64,000 nt of DNA, from contig CAJTPK010000011.1 in assembly GCA_910578075.1 (NCBI GenBank), positions 1 through 64,000 of the forward strand. Reading direction: 5' to 3'. Shown piece by piece: positions 9,952 to 17,155 of this stretch; position 1 is the first letter of the stretch, and each line of letters begins with the position of its first letter. The notes beneath the pieces were generated by a model that did not search any database, was not told where the DNA came from, and saw only the letters and a program-made list of their open reading frames with translations. A program made the translations under genes and the position numbers. The stretch comes from an uncultured Muribaculaceae bacterium. Lineage in GTDB: Bacteria > Bacteroidota > Bacteroidia > Bacteroidales > Muribaculaceae.

Positions 9952-11049
9952 TTATCTGCCTACTGCATAACGGACAATATGATATGACTCGGTGTCTTTG
10001 CCATCTTCATCTGCCGAGTTTACAATAGCTATTATGTTCCCGTCTTTGTCAATACAGAATCCCCCTAAACCTTCGGGCACCACAATAATCTCAAGAGGAT
10101 TGCCGTCCCAATCAAGCTTCACAATACTATTTTCGACTTTATTATACTTCTGCGCTTTCAAATCCGGCACCATCTTCATCCGCTTGAGATAAACGAACTC
10201 ATCGGAGACTGCACCGGGAGCATATCTTATGTAGCCATTCTCATCCAATGCATAATAACTGTCTATCGCAGAATCCACATCAAAATTCTCATCCGAAAGC
10301 GACACGCTCTTGATGAAGTTCCCCTCCATGTCATATACTGAATACATATCGAAATAAAACTGCGCAAGTATTATACGGTTCTTCTTTTTGTCGGCATATA
10401 TGATTGGAGCGAGGTATCCCGGCAAGGATTTTATTTTCTCCCATGATTCTTCTGAAAGTTTATACGGGTAAGGAATATCCTTGCTTAAATTGGCTTTCAA
10501 ATCAGAAATTTTGAAGAAATTGTCTGTTTTCATGACAGCATACGACACCGCCTCATTACCAAAATAATTCACGCAGCTTTCGCGCACAAGCATATCCGGC
10601 AATGGTTTCTTGCTGATAGTTGCACTGTCAGCTGACACAAAAACCAGTTCATTCCTGTTGAGATCATATAGACCTACCTTACCATCATCTGTAATATAAT
10701 TATTCTGAAAGAAAGATGGGGAATTAACATCATCCGGTCCGTTGCCGGCTACAGCGACAGGTGTAACAACCCTCTTCTCCTTATCAAGAATCTGGAGCTC
10801 CGTATCCTGTTTGGCGAATACCAAAACCATCTTATCACCGGCATCCCTGATATCCACAGGAAAATCCTCCGTAAATGAGTAGATCGTGTCAACAGCTTTT
10901 AGATCTGACACCGCCATGCCTTTATACTTATCGCTCAAATCTCCGACCTCAATCGCCTGCTCCGATTTACGGTTGACACATGATACCAGAGGGATAAATA
11001 TCACTCCCAAAGCCATAATCCATAATGCGTTCCTAATCATCATCTTCAT
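9952..11049 (-). CDS. 6-bladed beta-propeller lipoprotein (BF3164-like)
   Basis: The 365-residue product has a lipoprotein signal with lipobox LVSC (Cys24). The body contains repeated propeller-type strands and short phrases such as AVAGNGPDDVNSPSFF, typical of the Bacteroidales six-bladed propeller lipoproteins. The conserved 'GNGP' phrase is shared with the next gene at 11196-12170. Its role is unknown; family members are cell-envelope proteins. It lies 146 bp downstream of its paralog in the same orientation, so the two may be co-transcribed, though that gap is AT-rich and could hold its own promoter. Confidence 0.75.
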   Translation of the reverse strand: MKMMIRNALWIMALGVIFIPLVSCVNRKSEQAIEVGDLSDKYKGMAVSDLKAVDTIYSFTEDFPVDIRDAGDKMVLVFAKQDTELQILDKEKRVVTPVAVAGNGPDDVNSPSFFQNNYITDDGKVGLYDLNRNELVFVSADSATISKKPLPDMLVRESCVNYFGNEAVSYAVMKTDNFFKISDLKANLSKDIPYPYKLSEESWEKIKSLPGYLAPIIYADKKKNRIILAQFYFDMYSVYDMEGNFIKSVSLSDENFDVDSAIDSYYALDENGYIRYAPGAVSDEFVYLKRMKMVPDLKAQKYNKVENSIVKLDWDGNPLEIIVVPEGLGGFCIDKDGNIIAIVNSADEDGKDTESYHIVRYAVGR

Positions 11050-11195
11050 TATTTAATTTATCTATTGAAGTCATCTTAACTTTTTTACTAAAGTTAAAAT
11101 AACTAAAAAACCGTTCTCAATAAACAACTTCAATTAAAAGCACTGAAATGGAAGTATTTTTTATTTAAAACTCGTATTAATTGGCATAATTACAC

Positions 11196-12170
11196 TTACA
11201 GACGAACAATATGCACATTGTCATCCATCGCTGACATAAATAACAGTCTATTTCTTTTTTCATCAAGCAGCATCTTACGCGGCATAAAATTCAACTTCAT
11301 AAGACGCAAGGGGTAGCCGTCATAATTATATACCTCAACCTCACAGATTCCTTTAGGTGAATTACGGTCACTGAAATCCACATTCTTCATCGAAAGAAGG
11401 TAAAATTCCTTATTCCCACAGTCTACATCTACATAATATGGTCTTTCAATATGTTGCTTCCCGACTCCATCATAATATCTGCATGATTCAATCTTGCCGT
11501 CATCATTAATATTTCCAACAATGCATTCATCTGCGAACTGACGAGCAACAACAAATCTTCTATCATTCGAAGCGACCTTGAAATCTACAGGCACTTTAGA
11601 ATTCTTCATATCTTTATGTAGAAAAAACAGCGAATCCATAGTCTCGCCTGTAGATATGTTCTTAATCAACCATACCTTATCTTTCTTACGTTTATCTGTG
11701 AAACCTATAATTCCACTACGAACAGATACAGGAAAATTATATGTACCCCATAGTCCTGACGTTTCGAGAGCAATAGGATTCAAATTCCTATCGAGTTTAA
11801 ATATAGCGAGTTGAGCCGGATCATAAATTACCTCTTCTAACGATTTACCTCTGACAAGCGACGGCATTACGAATTCTCCGGGTCCATTGCCAATCACACC
11901 AAAGGAATCTGTTTTCTCAAAATTGTCTCCATCAAATATATGAAAAGACAGATCGTTTCCCGATGTAAAGCATAGTAATTTGTCATTAACCATTCTCCAT
12001 TCTTTAATATGGAGCGTTCCCGGTAATTCAACAACTGAATCTTCAACCTCCAGCACAACTTCAAAATCAGTATCCTTCACCAGGACATCTTTGTCCGTAA
12101 TATGTCTCGATCCGCAAGAAGCGACACACATGATTGCTCCAGCAAATAGTATACACTCTACAAATTTCAT
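11196..12170 (-). CDS. 6-bladed beta-propeller lipoprotein (BF3164-like), paralog
   Basis: A 324-residue lipoprotein with lipobox VASC (Cys19). The sequence FGVIGNGPGEFVMPSLV matches the signature of the BF3164-like six-bladed propellers and parallels the GNGPDD segment of the neighbouring gene. The C-terminal strands (KMLLDEKRNRLLFMSA) look like a last propeller blade. Biochemical role is unknown; envelope location is inferred from the lipobox. The small membrane-protein gene 12668-12237 lies 66 bp upstream in the same direction, suggesting a three-gene cluster. Confidence 0.72.
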   Translation of the reverse strand: MKFVECILFAGAIMCVASCGSRHITDKDVLVKDTDFEVVLEVEDSVVELPGTLHIKEWRMVNDKLLCFTSGNDLSFHIFDGDNFEKTDSFGVIGNGPGEFVMPSLVRGKSLEEVIYDPAQLAIFKLDRNLNPIALETSGLWGTYNFPVSVRSGIIGFTDKRKKDKVWLIKNISTGETMDSLFFLHKDMKNSKVPVDFKVASNDRRFVVARQFADECIVGNINDDGKIESCRYYDGVGKQHIERPYYVDVDCGNKEFYLLSMKNVDFSDRNSPKGICEVEVYNYDGYPLRLMKLNFMPRKMLLDEKRNRLLFMSAMDDNVHIVRL

Positions 12171-12236
12171 TCTCTAATACTATAAGTTCGTTAGTTGTAC
12201 CATCGGATTTTGATAAAAACCGATGGTACAACAATT

Positions 12237-12668
12237 TTAGCCTAATACATATTTGCTCCACATGTCTGCCATACATGAATTGAAGAGCGACATTACAACA
12301 TACGACAGGATGAACGTATAGGGTCGCTTATCCTTGTAGCAGAATACGGCAAGGATGGTTGCAAGTATGCATGAAACAGCAATCATTAGGCTTCCATAAG
12401 ATCCCCAGAAGTCTACGGCACGGATAGGTATCTGGAAAACCATCTGCCCTAAGATGACAGCAAAGCCTATCATCCATGGATTTACATCACTCTTGCGTTT
12501 CGAGAATTCATCGATGCAGATGTATGTCAGCAGAAAGTAACCGAGACTTTCCACCCAATACGCCGTGGTATCCTGAAATGCCGCTGACCAGCAGACAATC
12601 AGAAACAATAAAATCGAAAACAGGAATGACAACCAGTATGCTCCGGTCTTTGTTAGTTCTTTTTTCAT
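12237..12668 (-). CDS. Small integral membrane protein of unknown function
   Basis: The 143-residue product consists almost entirely of four predicted membrane helices (about residues 10-30, 38-52, 63-80 and 90-130, the last possibly two short helices). Charged residues lie at the ends and in one loop (EFSKRKSDVNP). I recognise no family or motif. It is upstream of and co-directional with the two propeller lipoproteins. Confidence 0.65.
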   Translation of the reverse strand: MKKELTKTGAYWLSFLFSILLFLIVCWSAAFQDTTAYWVESLGYFLLTYICIDEFSKRKSDVNPWMIGFAVILGQMVFQIPIRAVDFWGSYGSLMIAVSCILATILAVFCYKDKRPYTFILSYVVMSLFNSCMADMWSKYVLG

Positions 12669-12767
12669 AAATTGATAAAAATAACGCCTACTCTATGATA
12701 CGTTTTTCGGCACCCACGCCTGGACACTATTGCCCCTTTACTATATAAGTCGCAAGCCAGCGAAAAA

Positions 12768-12890
12768 TCTATAGGTCAAAATTAGACTTTTTTTACAAAA
12801 ATTTCATTGGTATATAGGTCAAATTTTATTGGTGTACAAGTCAAATTCCATTGGTGTATAGGTCAAATTTTATTAGCGTCCGGTAAAAAT
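12768..12890. repeat. 22-bp tandem repeat, about 3.5 copies
   Basis: Units ATTGGTGTATAGGTCAAATT(TT) run from 12806, 12828 and 12850, with a looser copy before them (12768-12791) and a fourth that changes into ATTAGCGTCCGGTAAA at 12872. The final GTCCGGTAAA also occurs at 9476-9485 after ATTGGT. The rest of the 12669-13098 gap has no gene: it contains a hairpin at 12923-12960 and the rmlB terminator. Confidence 0.75.
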
Positions 12891-12922
12891 CTAATCACGC
12901 GGTGACTCACAGATAATCTTTT

Positions 12923-12960
12923 TAGCGGCAAAATCCCGAAGGGATGGGATTTCGCCGCTA
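12923..12960. other. Stem-loop with no clear U-tract
   Basis: TAGCGGC-A-AAATCCC pairs with GGGATTT-C-GCCGCTA around an 8-nt loop, 14 pairs with a single mismatch. No poly-T run follows on either strand, so it may be a terminator remnant or repeat-derived hairpin. Confidence 0.6.
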
Positions 12961-13039
12961 AATTGTCGCCTCATGCTCCGCGCTTTGTAAAATCGTTGAC
13001 AGTTATTTCTTTGCCCTGCATCATCTTGTAGCCTCGGAA

Positions 13040-13080
13040 GCATAAAGGGCAACCGCTTAATATGCACGGTTGCCCTTTAT
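13040..13080 (-). terminator. Perfect 15-bp stem-loop after rmlB
   Basis: CATAAAGGGCAACCG (13040-13054) is the exact reverse complement of CGGTTGCCCTTTATG (13066-13080), with an 11-nt loop. It starts 18 bp after the rmlB stop. The following T-run is weak, but position and strength fit a terminator of the rmlC-rmlB unit. Confidence 0.75.
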
Positions 13081-13098
13081 GTTGTGATTAAAATAATA

Positions 13099-14229
13099 TC
13101 AGCGTTTGCTGTACATATCCTCGTAGTAGCGTTCGTAGTCGCCGGAGGTGATGTTGTCCATCCACTCCTGGTTGTCGAGATACCATCTTACTGTTTTCTC
13201 GATACCCTCCTCAAACTGAAGCGACGGTTCCCAGCCGAGTTCTTTCTGGAGCTTGCGGGAGTCGATGGCATAACGCATGTCATGACCGAGACGGTCGGTG
13301 ACATAGGTTATCAACTCATCGCTATACCCCTCCGGATTACCGAGAAGTCGGTCTACAGTCTTAATGACAACCTTTATGATGTCAATATTCTTCCATTCGT
13401 TGAAACCTCCGATGTTATAGGTTTCAGCTACTTTACCATCATGGAAAATCAAGTCGATAGCACGTGCATGATCTTCTACGAAAAGCCAGTCGCGAACATT
13501 CTCTCCCTTACCATATACCGGCAGCGGTTTGCGATGACGGATATTATTGATGAAGAGCGGTATCAGTTTCTCGGGGAACTGATAAGGTCCATAGTTGTTC
13601 GAGCAGTTTGTAACTAATGTCGGCATGCCGTAAGTGTCATGGTAGGCGCGCACAAAATGGTCGCTCGAAGCCTTGGATGCCGAATACGGTGAATGAGGAT
13701 TATATTTTGTTGTTTCAAGGAAGAACTCTGTTCCGTAGGCATGATGATGCTCAGAGGATGCCTTGGTTGTGAAAGGAGATTCAACACCTTCGGGATTCGT
13801 AAGCTCAAGAGCGCCATACACCTCATCGGTAGAGATATGATAGAAAAGCTTGCCCTCATATTTCTCAGGCAGTGATTCCCAGTATTCTTTCGCAGCCTGA
13901 AGCAGAGAAAGTGTTCCCATCACGTTTGTGCGGGCGAAGGTGAACGGATCCTTGATTGAACGGTCCACGTGGCTTTCGGCGGCAAGATGTATGATTCCGG
14001 TGATTTCATTCTCACGGATCACCTTGCGCATCTCCTCTATATCAGCTATATCGGCACGAACGAATTTATAGTTGGGTTTATCCTCAATATCCTTGAGATT
14101 GGCGAGATTGCCCGCATAAGTAAGTTTGTCGAGGTTGACAATCTTGTAATCGGGATATTTGTTGACAAACAGACGGACCACATGCGATCCTATGAAGCCG
14201 GCTCCACCGGTAATCAATATATTTTTCAT
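13099..14229 (-). CDS. rmlB: dTDP-glucose 4,6-dehydratase
   Basis: RmlB (376 aa) converts dTDP-glucose to dTDP-4-keto-6-deoxyglucose, the precursor of dTDP-L-rhamnose and other deoxysugars. The extended-SDR features are visible: NAD-binding GGAGFIG (residues 8-14), the active-site triad T134-D135-E136 and Y182-x-x-x-K186 (motif YSASK). It carries a longer insert (about residues 155-178) than the E. coli enzyme; I recall such inserts in Bacteroidales RmlB. It lies 44 bp downstream of rmlC, consistent with one transcript ending at the 13040-13080 stem-loop. rmlA and rmlD are not in the window, so the final sugar is not fixed. Confidence 0.96.
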   Translation of the reverse strand: MKNILITGGAGFIGSHVVRLFVNKYPDYKIVNLDKLTYAGNLANLKDIEDKPNYKFVRADIADIEEMRKVIRENEITGIIHLAAESHVDRSIKDPFTFARTNVMGTLSLLQAAKEYWESLPEKYEGKLFYHISTDEVYGALELTNPEGVESPFTTKASSEHHHAYGTEFFLETTKYNPHSPYSASKASSDHFVRAYHDTYGMPTLVTNCSNNYGPYQFPEKLIPLFINNIRHRKPLPVYGKGENVRDWLFVEDHARAIDLIFHDGKVAETYNIGGFNEWKNIDIIKVVIKTVDRLLGNPEGYSDELITYVTDRLGHDMRYAIDSRKLQKELGWEPSLQFEEGIEKTVRWYLDNQEWMDNITSGDYERYYEDMYSKR

Positions 14230-14273
14230 TTTATATCAGTCATTAAATGAGTTTAATGTGGCAAAATCGAAAT

Positions 14274-14825
14274 TCAAAAAGGTGAAGTTATCTCGCTCAA
14301 CTTGGGATGATGTGAGTCTTTGTCTGAGAGAATCATGTCTTCCGGTGCGATTCTCCAGTCGATTCCAAGGGAATCATCGTTGAGAGATATACCGCCATCA
14401 GCCTGAGGAGCATAATAGTTGTCGCATTTATACTGGAAAACCGCCTCCTCGCTGAGAACAGAGAATCCATGTGCGAAACCGCGCGGGATAAAGAACTGCA
14501 CGTTGTTTTCTTCCGAGAGCTCCACGGCTACATGTTTACCGAATGTAGGGGAATCGCGACGAAGATCAACAGCGACATCAAGAACACGTCCTTTGATACA
14601 TCTCACAAGTTTTGACTGAGCGAAAGGCGGACGCTGGAAGTGCAGTCCACGCACAACGCCATAACTTGATTTCGACTGGTTGTCCTGCACGAATTCCACA
14701 GGATAACCAACGGCTTCGTCAAAATTCTTTTTGCTGTAACTTTCAAAAAAATATCCTCGCGAGTCAGTGAATATCTTCGGGCGCAATATCAGCAATCCCT
14801 CAATTTCAGGTTTGATAATTTCCAT
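14274..14825 (-). CDS. rmlC: dTDP-4-dehydrorhamnose 3,5-epimerase
   Basis: RmlC (183 aa) epimerises the RmlB product at C3 and C5. The cupin fold signatures are present: FFESYSKKNF, the VQDNQSKSS segment, the catalytic-His region VVRGLHFQ, and FIPRGFAHGF. Length is normal for the family. It is the first gene of the rmlC-rmlB unit. A TAnnTTTG -7 match lies on the minus strand at 14882-14875, about 50 bp upstream of the ATG and close to the promoter of the divergent relA gene. Confidence 0.96.
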   Translation of the reverse strand: MEIIKPEIEGLLILRPKIFTDSRGYFFESYSKKNFDEAVGYPVEFVQDNQSKSSYGVVRGLHFQRPPFAQSKLVRCIKGRVLDVAVDLRRDSPTFGKHVAVELSEENNVQFFIPRGFAHGFSVLSEEAVFQYKCDNYYAPQADGGISLNDDSLGIDWRIAPEDMILSDKDSHHPKLSEITSPF

Positions 14826-14874
14826 CTCTTACGGATTTGAAGTGCAATTATAGGTTTATTATATATTTAAGTTA

Positions 14875-14882
14875 CAAAATTA
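14875..14882 (-). promoter_or_regulatory. -7 element of rmlC-rmlB
   Basis: The minus strand reads TAATTTTG, an exact TAnnTTTG match. I see no convincing -33 TTTG at the right spacing. It is only about 13 bp from the relA -7 element on the other strand. Confidence 0.6.
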
Positions 14883-14895
14883 ATAATTTTTTTTG

Positions 14896-14903
14896 TAATT
14901 TTG
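14896..14903 (+). promoter_or_regulatory. -7 element of relA
   Basis: TAATTTTG matches TAnnTTTG, 34 bp before the relA ATG at 14938. No clear -33 element was found. Confidence 0.6.
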
Positions 14904-14937
14904 TACGACACACAGGTATTGTTTAAATCAGTTCATT

Positions 14938-17142
14938 ATGGACAACCTACAGGTAGAAAAACTTTCCCTCCCGGAATTAAGGGAGGTAGCGGCTCTTGCA
15001 TCAGAGATTCATACCCGACTCGTGCCTCATATGGAAAGCGATGAGCTATCGCGCTTCCGCAACCAGCTTCTTGAGGGAATGCGCAGAAGTTCGCGTGCCC
15101 ATTCATCGCGGGGAATACCTCATTCAATCCTCGCGCTACGCACCGCATGCGCTTTCGCCGACATGGTGGATCCTGACCATAATATATTGATAGCCATCCT
15201 GCTCTATCCCATCTACCATGAGGGTCTGCTCGATATTACAAGCATCCGCAAAGAATGGGGTGATGACATCGCCCTGCTGCTTGAAGGAATATCCAATGTT
15301 TCGAAATTCAGCAATAGAAATTCAGCGCATAATCAGGAAAATTTCCGCGGACTGATGCTTGCACTCGCCCACGATATAAGGGTGATCATAATCATGATTG
15401 TGGAGAACCTTATGCTTATGCGCTCCATCAATCACCATCCTGATGAGGAATGGGTGAGAAATGTGGCTTTCGAAGCAAACTGCCTTTATGCTCAGCTCGC
15501 CCACCGACTTGGTCTTTACAAAATAAAAGGTGAGCTGGAGGATCTGTCGCTGAAATATACAAACCGCGATATCTACACACAGATAGCTAAAAAACTGAAC
15601 GAGACCAAACGTTCACGCGACCAATATATCAGCGAATTCATCGCTCCCGTGAAGGAACGGCTACTTGATGCCGGTCTTAAGTTCTCTATAAAAGGACGAA
15701 CCAAATCCATCTCCTCCATATGGAACAAGATGAAAAAGCAGAAGGTGGATTTGCCTGGCATATATGATCTTTTCGCCATACGCGTCATCATCGACACTCC
15801 CCGCGACAGAGAGAAACAGGATTGCTGGCTCGCTTATTCAATTCTTGCCGATATGTATACGGCAAATCCTGCACGTATGAAGGACTGGATAACGCTGCCC
15901 AAAAGCAACGGATACGAGAGTCTGCACGCCACAGTGATGGGCCCCGGACAGAAATGGGTCGAGGTGCAGTTCCGCACGGAGCGCATGGATCTTGTTGCGG
16001 AGAAAGGTCTTGCCGCACACTGGCGTTACAAAGGTGGCAAAGGAGATAGCTCCGACAAATGGATGAACAATATCCGTGATATCCTTGAAACTGCGGAAGC
16101 CGGACCTATGCAGCTGATGAAAAATATCAAGGCTGACGCGTTCGGACAGGAGGTATTCGCCTTCACACCAAAAGGTGATCTCTTCAGAATGGCAGCAGGT
16201 GCCACAGTGCTTGACTTTGCGTTCCATATTCATACCAACGTCGGCGCACACTGCACGGGAGCTGTAGTGAACGGTGCACACAAACGCCTGAATTATAAGA
16301 TTCAGAATGGCGACACTGTGGAAATTCTCACAGCCACAAACCAGACTCCCCGACAGGAATGGCTCAATATTGTGACCACCTCAAAGGCAAGGAACAAAAT
16401 CAAGCAGAGCCTCAACGAGGAGAAACAACGCCTCGCCGATATTGGCAAGGAGGCTTTCAGCCGACGCGCAAAAAACCGTAAAATCGAAATCGACGAGTCG
16501 GAACTTATGCGCATGATCAAGAAGCAGGGGTATAAGTCAGCCATTGAATTCTTCGCTGATATGGGCGAGAACAAGATCGATGCAGGCAAATTGCTTAACG
16601 CTTATGTAGAACTCACAACGCGTGATTACGAGACGGAACATGTCTCGGCTGAGGAGTTCCAGCTTATCCAGCCGAAGGATGACGAGCCCAAGAATGATGT
16701 TCTTGTGATCGGTGAGAAAAGCATCAACGGTCTCAATTATAAGTTCGCCCGATGCTGTAATCCGATTTATGGAGACGATGTATTCGGCTTCATATCTTCC
16801 GATGGTTCGGTAAAAATCCATAAGGAGAATTGCCCTAATGCAAAAAACATCCGTGACAGGTATCCTTACCGCATAATACGCGCCAACTGGAGCGGCAAAA
16901 GCGGGGAGATGCTACCTGCCTCGCTCAGGGTGATCGGCAATGATGATATCGGAATCGTGGCTAACATCACCTCCATTATATCAAAAGAGCCGAATACAAT
17001 GTTACGCAACATTTCGATAGATTCTCACGATGGCATTTTCCAGGGCTATCTCGTGATCGGTGTGACTGACAATAGACAGCTCACGGCCCTGATCAAGAAG
17101 ATCAAGACCGTGAAAGGTGTCAAGGACGTAGTCCGAATGTAA
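14938..17142 (+). CDS. relA: RelA-type (p)ppGpp synthetase, hydrolase domain degenerate
   Basis: The 734-residue protein has the Rel/SpoT order: N-terminal HD-like domain (~20-190), synthetase (~240-360), TGS (~390-450), helical region, the CC-containing domain (ARCCNPIYGDD) and a C-terminal ACT domain. The synthetase keeps key motifs, including GRTKSISSIW and G325-Y-E-S-L-H330, then AAHWRYK. The HD domain is eroded: the HDxxED signature is replaced by YPIYHEG (about 90-96), and the usual KLADRLHNMRT reads MIVENLMLMRS. As in E. coli RelA (LLFPLADA at this place), it should make but not degrade the alarmone. It should respond to amino-acid starvation on ribosomes. Its stop is 13 bp from the stop of the convergent barrel gene. 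Confidence 0.93.
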   Translation: MDNLQVEKLSLPELREVAALASEIHTRLVPHMESDELSRFRNQLLEGMRRSSRAHSSRGIPHSILALRTACAFADMVDPDHNILIAILLYPIYHEGLLDITSIRKEWGDDIALLLEGISNVSKFSNRNSAHNQENFRGLMLALAHDIRVIIIMIVENLMLMRSINHHPDEEWVRNVAFEANCLYAQLAHRLGLYKIKGELEDLSLKYTNRDIYTQIAKKLNETKRSRDQYISEFIAPVKERLLDAGLKFSIKGRTKSISSIWNKMKKQKVDLPGIYDLFAIRVIIDTPRDREKQDCWLAYSILADMYTANPARMKDWITLPKSNGYESLHATVMGPGQKWVEVQFRTERMDLVAEKGLAAHWRYKGGKGDSSDKWMNNIRDILETAEAGPMQLMKNIKADAFGQEVFAFTPKGDLFRMAAGATVLDFAFHIHTNVGAHCTGAVVNGAHKRLNYKIQNGDTVEILTATNQTPRQEWLNIVTTSKARNKIKQSLNEEKQRLADIGKEAFSRRAKNRKIEIDESELMRMIKKQGYKSAIEFFADMGENKIDAGKLLNAYVELTTRDYETEHVSAEEFQLIQPKDDEPKNDVLVIGEKSINGLNYKFARCCNPIYGDDVFGFISSDGSVKIHKENCPNAKNIRDRYPYRIIRANWSGKSGEMLPASLRVIGNDDIGIVANITSIISKEPNTMLRNISIDSHDGIFQGYLVIGVTDNRQLTALIKKIKTVKGVKDVVRM

Positions 17143-17155
17143 CAATCATACTATC

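Noticed and set aside
9952..12668. Bacteriocin or secretion gene cluster
   Set aside because: The two propeller lipoproteins and small membrane protein have no precursor peptide, protease or ABC exporter beside them.
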